From NCBI GenBank assembly GCA_049609065.1, contig JBMYYE010000006.1:1-42204 (forward strand): DNA of 42,204 nt, given 5' to 3'. Shown piece by piece: positions 1 to 8,556 of the stretch. The notes beneath the pieces are model-generated. The model had not been told where the DNA came from. It made no database searches and saw only the letters and a program-made list of their open reading frames with translations. Origin of the DNA: JBMYYE01 sp049609065. Its GTDB lineage: Bacteria > Pseudomonadota > Alphaproteobacteria > Rhodobacterales > Rhodobacteraceae. A program made the translations under genes and the position numbers. Positions within the stretch are counted from its first letter, which is position 1, and the number at the start of each line of letters is the position of its first letter.

Positions 1-795
1 GATCATATGTGCAAGCCCCAAAACGGCCGCTGATCCGCCCATATCCTTTTTCATCAAGCCCATGGAGGACCCCGGTTTAAGGTTGAGCCCGCCTGTGTCA
101 AAACACACACCTTTACCAACGAGCGTGATTTTTGGCCCTTCATTTCCCCATGTTAAATCAATTAAACGTGGCCGCCGCGCAGAGGCCCGACCAACGGCAT
201 GAATAAGCGGGAAATCCGCCGCGAGCCCGTCTTCTTCACGTATCACATGAAACGTCGCCCCGTGGCGGTCTGCAAGATCCCGCCCGGCTGCTTCAAGCTC
301 ATCTGGGCCCATATCGTTGGCAGGTGTGTTGATCAAATCACGGCTTAAGATTTCGCCCGCAACAATCGCTTCAATCCGCGCAGCATCTAGGGATTTCGGG
401 CAAACGAGTTGCGCCTGCGGAGCGCTCTTTTCCTTGTACCGATCAAATACATACCCCGCAAGAAGCCACCCTGTTGCTGCCTCTTGTAACTCTGCACCCT
501 CTAGGCCGCTTGCGATTTCATACACGCCTTTGGGTAAGGACGTTGCCGCATTGGCCATCACAAAACGGTTCCGTTTACGTGACACCTCATCCCCCAATCC
601 AAAAAGCACCTGACGCAAAGTTTGGTCGGCATTAAACATCATGCAAATTTGGCCCGATCCGCCCGTAAACCCATGTGTCTCAAGGAACGCTTGATCATCA
701 GGCGTTTGCGCCTTGCTCCAAGCTGATGTGGCGCCTTGGCTCAAAGCATGGATTGGCACGGCGTTTTCTGACGGGCTGGCAAAAATAGGAGACAT
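1..795 (-). CDS. M17 (leucyl aminopeptidase) family metallopeptidase, 5' part
   Basis: I translated this minus-strand frame by hand. It opens at the ATG at 795 and stays open to the window edge, giving the first 265 residues; the C-terminus lies outside. Residues after about 225 contain GKGVCFDTGGLNLKP and MKKDMGGSAAV, the metal-binding core of cytosolic M17 aminopeptidases (PepA/PepB type), including the conserved Lys and Asp ligands. These enzymes use two divalent metals to remove N-terminal residues from peptides in the cytoplasm. The N-terminal part (about 1-150) is the poorly conserved lid domain of the family. The missing 3' part should hold the NTDAEGR motif. Family call is firm; PepA versus PepB is not settled. 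Confidence 0.88.
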   Translation of the reverse strand, partial: MSPIFASPSENAVPIHALSQGATSAWSKAQTPDDQAFLETHGFTGGSGQICMMFNADQTLRQVLFGLGDEVSRKRNRFVMANAATSLPKGVYEIASGLEGAELQEAATGWLLAGYVFDRYKEKSAPQAQLVCPKSLDAARIEAIVAGEILSRDLINTPANDMGPDELEAAGRDLADRHGATFHVIREEDGLAADFPLIHAVGRASARRPRLIDLTWGNEGPKITLVGKGVCFDTGGLNLKPGSSMGLMKKDMGGSAAVLGLAHMI

Positions 796-863
796 GTTTC
801 ACTTTCTCATTGGGGTCACGAAACGTTTCTACCACAGCTGCGGCAGGGCGTTTCGCCACGGTC

Positions 864-926
864 AATTCTTAATCTATGCAGATTGAGGCAAAATGCCACT
901 CGAATTCTTAATTCAGACGCTATAAT
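864..926 (+). promoter_or_regulatory. Candidate promoter/operator region of the carbonic anhydrase gene
   Basis: A perfect TATAAT lies at 921-926, about 34 bases before the preferred carbonic anhydrase start. No good -35 hexamer sits at the right spacing. The 10-mer AATTCTTAAT occurs twice, at 864-873 and 903-912 (39 bp apart), and AATCT-ATGC-AGATT at 871-884 is a small inverted repeat. These are consistent with an activator-dependent promoter, but that is inference. Confidence 0.35.
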
Positions 927-959
927 CTCGCTCGAAACGGACAGAATATGGGGAAAAAT

Positions 960-1607
960 ATGAAACACGCAAAGCCACTCCCGCGCGAGCTTGCTGATCG
1001 GTATACCAAATGGAAAACAACTGGCTATACCGAAAAAGAGGGCCTTTATAAAACGCTCGCACGAGAGGGTCAGGAGCCACGTGCCTTGGTGATTTCATGC
1101 TGCGATTCTCGGGTCACGATTTCATCCATTTTCAACACGGGCCCAGGGGAGCTTTTCACCCATCGTAATATTGCCAATATGGTGCCACCCTACGCACCCG
1201 AAGCTGACATTCAAGGCACCGGCGCGGCAATTGAATATGCGGTTACCGCCCTTAAAGTGCCCCATATCATTGTGGTCGGCCATTCGCTTTGTGGTGGGGT
1301 GAAAGCCTGTGATGACATGTGCGCAAAAGGCGGCGACATCAAAGAAACCAGCGAATTTGTTGGCCGTTGGATTACAATGCTAGAACCAACCTTTGCCAAA
1401 GTCGCCCATATCGAAGATGACGCAGAACGTGCAACAACCCTTGAAAAGGAAAATATCAAATTATCTCTGTCAAATTTGATGAGCTTCCCGTTCGTGCGAG
1501 ACGCGGTTCAATCAGGCGCCGTGCAAATGCACGGGCTATGGACCGATATTTCAAGCGGTGATCTAGAATATTACGATGCAAAAACGGGTGCATTTGAACC
1601 CGTCTAA
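960..1607 (+). CDS. Beta-class carbonic anhydrase
   Basis: This 215-residue protein interconverts CO2 and bicarbonate in the cytoplasm using one zinc ion. The zinc and catalytic residues are visible: Cys48-Asp49-Ser50-Arg51 in the CCDSRV motif, and His108 and Cys111 in GHSLCGG. HRNIAN follows the Cys-Asp dyad as expected. I chose ATG 960 (MKHAKPLPRELADRY) over the in-frame ATG 948, because GGGGA lies 5 nt upstream of 960 and related Rhodobacterales enzymes begin this way. It converges on the UspA/SulP operon with only two bases between stop codons. A SulP permease next door makes a role in bicarbonate supply plausible. Confidence 0.93.
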   Translation: MKHAKPLPRELADRYTKWKTTGYTEKEGLYKTLAREGQEPRALVISCCDSRVTISSIFNTGPGELFTHRNIANMVPPYAPEADIQGTGAAIEYAVTALKVPHIIVVGHSLCGGVKACDDMCAKGGDIKETSEFVGRWITMLEPTFAKVAHIEDDAERATTLEKENIKLSLSNLMSFPFVRDAVQSGAVQMHGLWTDISSGDLEYYDAKTGAFEPV

Positions 1608-1609
1608 AA

Positions 1610-2467
1610 TCACTTCATAAGCACCACAGGAATGTGACAAGATCGGATCATCGCCGTTGTCGTTGATCCGATAATCAATGTGCGAATGCGCGAATGGCCA
1701 TAAGCGCCCATCACCAAAATATCCGCATCCCCATCTTCAGATAGTTTTCCCAAAACCACCTCAGGTTCGCCGGCGATCACGCGCGTTTCGACGCTGCGGC
1801 CTGCTTTTTCCAAGATGGACTTTGCACCGTCCACGTTGGCCTTATGCGCCGTTGCATCATCACCAATCGTGACCACAAGCACGTTTAACCCGTCAAAGAG
1901 CGCATTTTCTGCCACATAGTTCACGGCCTTGAGGCTGCTTTCGCCACCATCAAACGCGATCATCACTGTTTTAATCTCTTTGAATTCGCGGTTCGCCACG
2001 AAAACTGGCGTCTTGGCGGCACGCACCATCCGTTCGAGGTTCGATCCCAAATGGCCTTCGTTAAAATCCGCATCTTCGCCGCGTTTGCCGATCATGATCA
2101 AAGACCCCGCATCCGCCATTTCGGACACTGTTTCAACCACATCGCCATAGCGAAGGCGCGCTGTCACGGAGATGTCTGCATCCCCTTTTACGATCGCTTC
2201 GCCATCTTCTAAAATGGCGCGCCCGTGGCTTTGGCTAAGCTTGGCGCGTTGTTCGTCAAGGGTGCTGAGTTCATCCATAAGCCGCGTGCGTGCGCCCAGC
2301 TTAATGGACCCGCTGTAATCTTTGCGATCTGCCGTTTCACGTTTGATGAGGTGTAGCAATTCAACCTCTGCATCCACACGTTTGGCAGCCCAAGCGGCGT
2401 GATGACACACGCTTTCGGAATAGATGGAGCCGTCGAGAAGGGCGATAATCTTAGTCATATCAGTCAT
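1610..2467 (-). CDS. Tandem-domain universal stress protein (UspA family)
   Basis: The 285-residue protein has two Usp folds in tandem (about 1-140 and 145-285). The second keeps the ATP-binding signature, seen as GAYGHSRIRTLIIGS near the C-terminus; the first has the weaker IGKRGEDADFNEGHLGSN equivalent. Tandem Usp proteins bind ATP or AMP and support stress survival, but their biochemical role is usually unknown. It lies 3 nt downstream of the SulP permease and is almost certainly cotranscribed with it. Usp-SulP pairing suggests the Usp part may sense or modulate transport; this is inference. Start at 2467 (MTDMTKIIALLDGS); Met4 is an alternative. Confidence 0.9.
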   Translation of the reverse strand: MTDMTKIIALLDGSIYSESVCHHAAWAAKRVDAEVELLHLIKRETADRKDYSGSIKLGARTRLMDELSTLDEQRAKLSQSHGRAILEDGEAIVKGDADISVTARLRYGDVVETVSEMADAGSLIMIGKRGEDADFNEGHLGSNLERMVRAAKTPVFVANREFKEIKTVMIAFDGGESSLKAVNYVAENALFDGLNVLVVTIGDDATAHKANVDGAKSILEKAGRSVETRVIAGEPEVVLGKLSEDGDADILVMGAYGHSRIRTLIIGSTTTAMIRSCHIPVVLMK

Positions 2468-2470
2468 CCT

Positions 2471-3955
2471 TTAATGCGCGTTTAGCATATCCATGGCGTC
2501 AGGCTTATCATGAAGCGCCAGTTTATCAACGATTGTCTCAGAGGCTGCGTTCATGCCTTTAATGACAACTTCGGCGCCTTCGCGGCGGAATTTCAGCACG
2601 GCCATATCAAGGGCCGCAACCGAAGAAATATCCCAGATATGTGCGTTCGAAACATCAATCGTCACATGTTCGAGCGCCTCTTTGAAGTCAAAGCTGCGCA
2701 TAAATTCCTCAGTCGATGCGAAGAAAATCTGACCCTCAAACACATAGCTCCGGGCGCGACCATCATCGGACAATGTGGACGTCACGCGGAAGATCTGAGA
2801 AATCTTGCCAGCGAAGAAAATACCAGAGAGCAACACGCCGACGCCCACACCAATCGCGAGGTTATGTGTAAACACAACCGTTGCAACCGTCGCGAGCATC
2901 ACGATGGAGGACGACCGCGGATGATCGCGGAGGTTTTTAATTGATGACCAGCTAAAGGTCCCGATGGACACCATAATCATAATCGCAACCAAGGCTGGCA
3001 TCGGGATTTGTTTCACATAGTCACCAAGAACCACGATCAAGAACAGTAAAAACGTACCTGCGACAAACGCAGACAAACGGCCACGGCCACCTGACTTTAC
3101 GTTGATGATGGATTGACCAATCATCGCACAGCCTGCCATGCCGCCAATAAAACCCGTAAGCGTATTCGCCACGCCTTGGCCAACGCATTCTTGGTTCCGG
3201 TCAGATGTTGTATCCGTCAGATCATCCACGATGTTTTGTGTCATCAAACTTTCGAGCAAGCCAACAGCCGCAACACCAACTGATGTCGGGAAAATAATCT
3301 TGAGCGTCTCAAGGTTGAGCGGAATATCAGGGATCAGAAACACAGGGATCGTATCTGGCAAGTCGCCAAGATCGCCAACATTGCGTACATCAAATTCAAA
3401 ATACATCGCAAGTGCGGTCAAAACCACAATCGTCACCAATGGCGATGGGATCACGCGGGTCACATAGGAGAAAAGATAGATAATCCCAAGCCCCGCCGCG
3501 ACCAACACATATGTAAGCGGCGTCACATCAATAAGCTCGGGCAGCTGCGCCATGAAAATCAAGATCGCAAGCGCGTTCACAAAGCCCGTCATGACGGAGC
3601 GCGATACGAATTTCATAACCCGCCCAAGTTTGAGATACCCTGCCGCGATCTGGATAAGCCCCGCCAAAACGGTTGCGGCCAAAAGGTATTCCAGCCCATG
3701 TTCTTTAACCAACGTGCCCATCAACACGGCCGTGGCCGCGGTGGCCGCAGAAATCATACCTGGGCGTCCCCCGACAATCGCCGTAATCACAGCAATGGAA
3801 AACGATGCATATAGCCCCACTTTGGGATCCACCCCCGCAATGGAGGAAAACCCGATTGCCTCAGGAATTAGGGCCAAGGCAACAACGATCCCCGCAAGGA
3901 TGTCACCACGAATATTGCCAAGCCAGTCTTGACGATAAGAAGCAAAGTTAAACAT
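2471..3955 (-). CDS. SulP family anion permease with STAS domain
   Basis: A 494-residue polytopic inner-membrane protein. Residues about 1-390 form the SulP membrane core (N-terminal RGDILAGIVVALALIPEA, repeated hydrophobic helices, a VGQGVANTLTGFIGGMAGC block). About 400-494 form a cytoplasmic STAS domain with WDISSVAALD, which carries the usual phospho-site region. SulP proteins import sulfate, bicarbonate or other anions. The substrate cannot be read from sequence, but a carbonic anhydrase next door makes bicarbonate a good candidate and sulfate the main alternative. It is the first gene of a two-gene operon with the UspA protein. Confidence 0.92.
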   Translation of the reverse strand: MFNFASYRQDWLGNIRGDILAGIVVALALIPEAIGFSSIAGVDPKVGLYASFSIAVITAIVGGRPGMISAATAATAVLMGTLVKEHGLEYLLAATVLAGLIQIAAGYLKLGRVMKFVSRSVMTGFVNALAILIFMAQLPELIDVTPLTYVLVAAGLGIIYLFSYVTRVIPSPLVTIVVLTALAMYFEFDVRNVGDLGDLPDTIPVFLIPDIPLNLETLKIIFPTSVGVAAVGLLESLMTQNIVDDLTDTTSDRNQECVGQGVANTLTGFIGGMAGCAMIGQSIINVKSGGRGRLSAFVAGTFLLFLIVVLGDYVKQIPMPALVAIMIMVSIGTFSWSSIKNLRDHPRSSSIVMLATVATVVFTHNLAIGVGVGVLLSGIFFAGKISQIFRVTSTLSDDGRARSYVFEGQIFFASTEEFMRSFDFKEALEHVTIDVSNAHIWDISSVAALDMAVLKFRREGAEVVIKGMNAASETIVDKLALHDKPDAMDMLNAH

Positions 3956-4077
3956 ATCTGATCCGAATTATTGCGCGCGCGGGTTTTCACCCTTTGGGCG
4001 GCTTATACCCCCTGCCCCACGCAAAGCAACACTGTTTCGCATATTGGCTTATGGGGCTAGAGGCCCATGCACCTCAC

Positions 4078-4114
4078 AAAAGAAAGGGGCGGCACCCGAT
4101 ATGGATGCCGCCCC
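4078..4114 (-). terminator. Rho-independent terminator of the BCCT gene
   Basis: Reading the minus strand, GGGGCGGCA (4114-4106) pairs perfectly with TGCCGCCCC (4094-4086) across an 11-base loop, followed directly by TTTCTTTT. It sits about 20 bases after the BCCT stop codon. Confidence 0.85.
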
Positions 4115-4135
4115 CTTACGAAGTTTTATACTCTG

Positions 4136-5941
4136 TTACTCAGATAATTTGTCGCGCATACCGTCACGGTAGAGCGCTTTAATCAAAGCAATACACATAA
4201 GGCCCATCACCACCGTAAATGGAAGCGCCCCGATGATCATTGCGTTCTTCAACGCATCCATCGGATTGTTTTCGCCTGCAGCCAAAATCAATGTCCCAAT
4301 CACCGCGGTGAGGATCACACCCCAAACGATGCGGTGCTTGATGCCTGTTTCTTGGCTGCCACCGGACATGATTGTGTTCATCACGAGGATCCCAGAGTCA
4401 GCAGAGGTAACAAGGAATGTCATCACCAACACCACACACATCACAGTCAGCGCCGTCAAAAACCCGCCATCAATCATTTGGCCGAGTGTGGCAAACAATT
4501 GGTTGGTTTGAGATGCGCCAGTGATTGCGCCCGCAGCGCCACCAGTGAGTTCAAGATCAATCGCAGTGCCACCCAAAATGGTCATCCATGCGAAGCACAC
4601 CAAGGCAGGTGCAAACACGCAGCCAATGATGAATTCACGCACGGTGCGACCTTTAGAAATGCGGGCCAAGAAGAGGCCAACAAATGGGGAAAACGCGATC
4701 CACCAAGCCCAGTAGAACGTTGTCCAAGCGGACTGCCAACCGAACTGACGACCATCGTTACCTGCGGCGTAAACCGCTTTCAATGTGTCTTCATCCAGCG
4801 TGGCTGCGCCACCTGTTAGGCCAGATTTAAAGCCATCAAAGCTACCCCATGGACCCGTTGCGCCCGCCATCAAATCGCCAGCAAATGGTTTTGCGGCTTC
4901 TGGAAGACCTGCGGCAAATGCCTCTGCGGATTGCGGACCATATGCGCCGAAGCTCAATGAGAAGAAGTTCAAAATGTAGTCGATGAATGCAGAGGCATAA
5001 ATGCTCAGCGCGAACATGAACGACCCAAAGATGATGAATGTACCCAACAAAATGAGGGACAACACCAAGTTGAGGTTCGACAAATATTTCACGCCGCGAC
5101 CAACACCAGATACCGCAGACAAAATGGACAAAGCCATAATCGCAACCAAACCAGATACAAGACCAACCTTGCTTGGTTTTGGAACGTCACCCGCCATATT
5201 CATGATCCACTCAACGCCAGTAATCGCATAGACACCGTCGATAAATTGGCTCACACCAAAACCGATTGTGACCGACACACCCAAAACGGTGGCAACAACA
5301 CCCAAAACGTCAACAACATGACCCAAGAAGCCATTCATCGCCTTGCCAAACAAAGGTGTCAAAGCAGAACGAATGGTCAGCGGCATATCACGTGTATATG
5401 CATAGTAAGCAAGGCTCAGGCCTGTCACAACATAAATCGCCCATGCGTGGAAACCATAGTGTGCAAACGTATAACGGTAAGCCGATTCAATCGCCTCAGG
5501 TGTTTTACCTGCCACGTCACCCGCAACAACAACGGGGTTTGACCCCCAAAGGCTCAAAGGCTCCGCAGTTGCAAAAACCATAAGCCCCACACCGAGACCG
5601 GCGCCAAACATCATGGAAAACCAAGAAAAGTTCGAAAATTCTGGTGCTTCTCCAGGTTTACCCATCACGCGACGGCCGGTTGATGGAATAACAGCAACAA
5701 CCAAAAGGAAGAATGCAAAAAAACCAACAATAACAATGTAAAATTGGTTGAAAATCTCTAGGATTTTTCCATTCAAGCTCCCTAATGTGCCATTCGCATT
5801 TGCTGGAAACATCAAAGCCCATAGCACAAGGCCAATGATTATCCCTTTACTTATCATAGCAATGGTCAGGTTATTATCATGATAAAACCCACCCTCCTGC
5901 GTTTCAATCTGCAGGTCCGTAAACGGCTCCTTAATTGACAT
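4136..5941 (-). CDS. BCCT family betaine/choline/carnitine-type transporter
   Basis: A 601-residue, about 12-helix inner-membrane symporter. Signature segments are GAGLGVGLMVFATAEPL (about residues 112-128), the glycine-rich substrate/Na+ segment of BetP-like proteins, and WTTFYWAWWIAFSPFVGLF followed by GRTVREF in the second half. BCCT proteins take up quaternary ammonium compounds or DMSP with Na+ or H+, often as osmoprotectants or nutrients in marine bacteria. No metabolic partner genes (betA/B, dddD, cai) are adjacent, so the substrate stays open. A GGGAGAGAT ribosome-binding site precedes the ATG, and the gene is monocistronic with its own promoter and terminator. Confidence 0.93.
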   Translation of the reverse strand: MSIKEPFTDLQIETQEGGFYHDNNLTIAMISKGIIIGLVLWALMFPANANGTLGSLNGKILEIFNQFYIVIVGFFAFFLLVVAVIPSTGRRVMGKPGEAPEFSNFSWFSMMFGAGLGVGLMVFATAEPLSLWGSNPVVVAGDVAGKTPEAIESAYRYTFAHYGFHAWAIYVVTGLSLAYYAYTRDMPLTIRSALTPLFGKAMNGFLGHVVDVLGVVATVLGVSVTIGFGVSQFIDGVYAITGVEWIMNMAGDVPKPSKVGLVSGLVAIMALSILSAVSGVGRGVKYLSNLNLVLSLILLGTFIIFGSFMFALSIYASAFIDYILNFFSLSFGAYGPQSAEAFAAGLPEAAKPFAGDLMAGATGPWGSFDGFKSGLTGGAATLDEDTLKAVYAAGNDGRQFGWQSAWTTFYWAWWIAFSPFVGLFLARISKGRTVREFIIGCVFAPALVCFAWMTILGGTAIDLELTGGAAGAITGASQTNQLFATLGQMIDGGFLTALTVMCVVLVMTFLVTSADSGILVMNTIMSGGSQETGIKHRIVWGVILTAVIGTLILAAGENNPMDALKNAMIIGALPFTVVMGLMCIALIKALYRDGMRDKLSE

Positions 5942-5965
5942 CTATCTCTCCCTGTTTTTATTTTT

Positions 5966-6001
5966 ACACTTGATGATAGTGTGCCTACCTTTATGACACA
6001 A
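5966..6001 (-). promoter_or_regulatory. Candidate promoter and overlapping operator of the BCCT gene
   Basis: On the minus strand TTGTGT (6001-5996) and TATCAT (5978-5973) are 17 bp apart, close to -35/-10 consensus. The inverted repeat ACACT-N7-AGTGT (5966-5982) overlaps the -10, where a repressor would act. Confidence 0.4.
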
Positions 6002-6261
6002 ACTTTTTCGCCAATAGGCCCTAAAGCGACACCTATAAGCCATTTTTTCACACTTTTAGGTCTATTTTACGAGGTTTTGGCAAAATTTCGTCATTGAAAT
6101 ATATCTATTTCACGCCCCGAAATTGCGATAAATCTCAGCGCATGGCAGCCAAAAGCAACATCATTTTGGGCAATTTCTTGACCCAAAATCACGGGGGGGG
6201 TAAAACCCCATACAAAGTGAAAACACCACTTTGTACTCTAATATTCATTAAAAAGAAAAAG
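6002..6261. other. Gene-free stretch between the BCCT promoter and tRNA-Lys, with inverted repeats
   Basis: I find no coding frame here. It holds TTTTGGG...CCCAAAA (6164-6170 / 6182-6188), a run of eight G at 6193-6200, and TACAAAGTG...CACTTTGTA (6211-6219 / 6227-6235). The last hairpin lies about 27 bases past the tRNA-Lys 3' end and on the minus strand is followed by GGGGTTTT, so it may be the tRNA transcript's terminator. Confidence 0.4.
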
Positions 6262-6337
6262 TGGTGAGCCGTGATGGGCTCGAACCATCGACCTACTGAT
6301 TAAAAGTCAGTTGCTCTACCAACTGAGCTAACGGCCC
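6262..6337 (-). tRNA. tRNA-Lys, anticodon TTT
   Basis: The minus strand folds as a 76-base tRNA including an encoded CCA. The acceptor stem GGGCCGT pairs with ACGGCTC (one G-U), the D arm has AGCTCAGTTGGTAGAGC, the anticodon loop is CTTTTAA (TTT), and the T arm has GGTTCGAGCC. The discriminator base is A, as usual for Lys. Confidence 0.97.
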
Positions 6338-6351
6338 ACTCTGTGAGGGGG

Positions 6352-6380
6352 CTTTTAGGGATGCAGGCGGGGAGGGTCAA
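6352..6380 (-). promoter_or_regulatory. Candidate promoter of tRNA-Lys
   Basis: On the minus strand TTGACC (6380-6375) is followed after 17 bases by TAAAAG (6357-6352). The expected start point falls 5-10 bases before the mature tRNA 5' end at 6337. Confidence 0.55.
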
Positions 6381-6481
6381 GCGCCTTTTATCACTTTTTT
6401 TCGCTATCACTGGCAAAACCCATACGCGCAAGATATATCAGCCTTTAAAACAAGCATGTTCTCGTGGGAAAAAATATTAAA

Positions 6482-7297
6482 ATGCTCAATTTTCGTAAGA
6501 TGCATGGCCTTGGCAATGATTTCGTGATTCTTGATTCGCGTGATCAGGACCTTGCTTTGACCCCCGCGCGGGTGCGCGCGATTGGGGATCGTCACTTTGG
6601 CGTGGGCTTTGATCAGCTTGTAGTCTTAAAAACACCAAACACGGATAATGTGGATCTCGATATCGATTTTTGGAATGCTGATGGATCGATGGCAGGGGCC
6701 TGCGGGAATGCATCGCGTTGCATCGGTAAGATCATCATGGACGAAACGGGCCGCGACACCGCCCAGTTCCGTACAGAACGTGGCGTATTAACGGCCAAAC
6801 GCATGGGCGATGATATCTCGGTTAATATGGGACAACCTCAACTCACTTGGGACGCGGTGCCTCTGGCCTATGACTGCGACCTCAATCATTTGCCGATTGA
6901 GGGTGATCCAGGGGCTGCTGGCATGGGCAATCCTCATATGGTGTTTGTGGTGGATGATGTGGCCGCTGTGCCGCTTTCTGATATCGGGCACGATTTGGAA
7001 CATCACCCTCTTTTCCCTGAAAAAACCAATGTGGAATTCATCCAAGTTTTGGCACGTGATCATATCCGCATGCGGGTGTGGGAACGCGGCGGGCGCATTA
7101 CGCTTGCTTGTGGATCTGGGGCTTGTGCTGCGGCTGTTGTGGCCCATCGCCGTGGGCTCACGGAACGCAAAGTTCATATGGATTTAGATGGCGGACCTCT
7201 CACCCTTGATTGGCGTGACGATGGCATTTGGATGACAGGAACCACAAGCCTTGTGTTTGAAGGTACCTTTTCGCGCGAGTTTTTGGAAAACACATGA
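6482..7297 (+). CDS. dapF: Diaminopimelate epimerase
   Basis: This 271-residue cytoplasmic enzyme converts LL- to meso-diaminopimelate for lysine and peptidoglycan. The start MLNFRKMHGLGNDFV is typical of DapF. The two catalytic cysteines are in the ACGNASRC block (about residues 74-81) and the ACGSGACAA block (about 213-221). I chose ATG 6482; an in-frame GTG at 6464 would add six unconserved residues. It opens a four-gene operon, and its TGA overlaps the mtaB ATG by 4 nt (ATGA). A lysine tRNA just upstream on the other strand is probably coincidence. Confidence 0.96.
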   Translation: MLNFRKMHGLGNDFVILDSRDQDLALTPARVRAIGDRHFGVGFDQLVVLKTPNTDNVDLDIDFWNADGSMAGACGNASRCIGKIIMDETGRDTAQFRTERGVLTAKRMGDDISVNMGQPQLTWDAVPLAYDCDLNHLPIEGDPGAAGMGNPHMVFVVDDVAAVPLSDIGHDLEHHPLFPEKTNVEFIQVLARDHIRMRVWERGGRITLACGSGACAAAVVAHRRGLTERKVHMDLDGGPLTLDWRDDGIWMTGTTSLVFEGTFSREFLENT

Positions 7298-8556
7298 CCA
7301 ACGCCCCCAAATTTACCACCCTTGGCTGTCGGCTTAACACCTATGAAACCGAAGCCATGAAGGTCCTCGCCAAAGACGCGGGCGTCGAAGATGCGCTTGT
7401 CGTGAACACCTGTGCTGTGACGGCCGAAGCGGTGCGCAAGGCGCGGCAGGAAATCCGCAAGCTTCGGCGTGACAACCCTGATGCGCCCATTGTCGTGACG
7501 GGCTGTGCCGCGCAAACAGAACCGGAAACATTCGCCCATATGGATGAGGTGACACTCGTCATTGGCAATCATGAAAAACTCCAACCCAAAACATGGGAAG
7601 GGTTGGCCAAAGGCCCTGATTTCATCGGCGCCACAGAAAAGATGCTGGTCAATGACATCATGTCGGTGGAAGAAACCGCAGGGCACCTCATTGATGGGTT
7701 TGGCACACGGGCGCGCGCCTATGTGCAGGTGCAAAATGGCTGTGATCACCGCTGCACATTTTGCATCATCCCCTACGGGCGTGGCAATTCGCGATCCGTA
7801 CCCGCAGGCGTCGTTGTGGATCAGATCAAACGCCTCGTGGATCAAGGCTATAACGAAGTTGTGCTCACAGGCGTAGACCTCACATCTTGGGGGGCGGATT
7901 TGCCGGCTGAGCCGCGCTTTGGCGATCTCGTCAAACGGATTTTAACACTGGTGCCGGATTTGCCGCGACTTCGAATTTCATCGATTGATTCCATTGAGGC
8001 GGATGATGCGCTCATGGACTGTATCGCGAATGAAAAACATTTGATGCCTCATCTGCATTTGAGCCTGCAAGCGGGGGACAACATGGTCCTCAAACGGATG
8101 AAGCGTCGCCACTTGCGCGATGATGCCATTGCCTTTTGCGAAGAAGCCAAACACCTGCGCCCCGACATGACATTTGGCGCGGATATCATCGCGGGTTTTC
8201 CAACCGAAACGGACGCGATGTTTGAAAACTCACTCAAGCTGGTGACCGACTGTGACCTCACGTGGTTGCATGTGTTCCCTTATTCAATCCGCGAAGGCAC
8301 CCCCGCCGCCAAGATGCCGCAAGTCAACGGCAAAGCCATCAAAGCACGCGCGGCAAAGCTCAGATCCTTGGCGCAAGATCAAGTCGCAAAACACCACGCA
8401 GCCCAAATCGGCGCGACTCATGCGGTGTTGATGGAAAACGCTTTAATGGGGCGCACCCCACAATTTGCAGAGGTGCATTTCACAACCGAACAACCCGTGG
8501 GCCAAATTGTCCAAACCACAATCAAAGGGGTCTCAGAAAAAGGGCTGATCGTGTGA
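7294..8556 (+). CDS. mtaB: tRNA t6A37 methylthiotransferase MtaB
   Basis: A 420-residue radical-SAM enzyme that converts t6A37 to ms2t6A37 in ANN-decoding tRNAs, including tRNA-Lys. The N-terminal UPF0004 domain has three cluster cysteines: Cys12 (GCRLN), Cys40 (NTCAVT) and Cys71 (TGCAAQ). The radical-SAM motif is Cys150-xxx-Cys154-xx-Cys157 (GCDHRCTFCIIPYGRG). A short C-terminal TRAM-like region follows about residue 360. The GCRLNTYE start separates MtaB from MiaB and RimO. It overlaps dapF by 4 nt and the next gene by 1 nt, so translation is probably coupled. Confidence 0.94.
   Translation: MTNAPKFTTLGCRLNTYETEAMKVLAKDAGVEDALVVNTCAVTAEAVRKARQEIRKLRRDNPDAPIVVTGCAAQTEPETFAHMDEVTLVIGNHEKLQPKTWEGLAKGPDFIGATEKMLVNDIMSVEETAGHLIDGFGTRARAYVQVQNGCDHRCTFCIIPYGRGNSRSVPAGVVVDQIKRLVDQGYNEVVLTGVDLTSWGADLPAEPRFGDLVKRILTLVPDLPRLRISSIDSIEADDALMDCIANEKHLMPHLHLSLQAGDNMVLKRMKRRHLRDDAIAFCEEAKHLRPDMTFGADIIAGFPTETDAMFENSLKLVTDCDLTWLHVFPYSIREGTPAAKMPQVNGKAIKARAAKLRSLAQDQVAKHHAAQIGATHAVLMENALMGRTPQFAEVHFTTEQPVGQIVQTTIKGVSEKGLIV

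Noticed and set aside
4334..4819. Plus-strand open frame (161 codons) opposite the BCCT gene
   Set aside because: No domain and lies entirely within the transporter gene.
7174..7845. Minus-strand open frame (223 codons) opposite dapF/mtaB
   Set aside because: Antisense to two well-supported genes, with no motif and no ribosome-binding site.
8262..8555. N-terminal extension of the GST at 8556
   Set aside because: The extra 98 codons lie within mtaB in another frame; the TGATG overlap start fits the GST fold.
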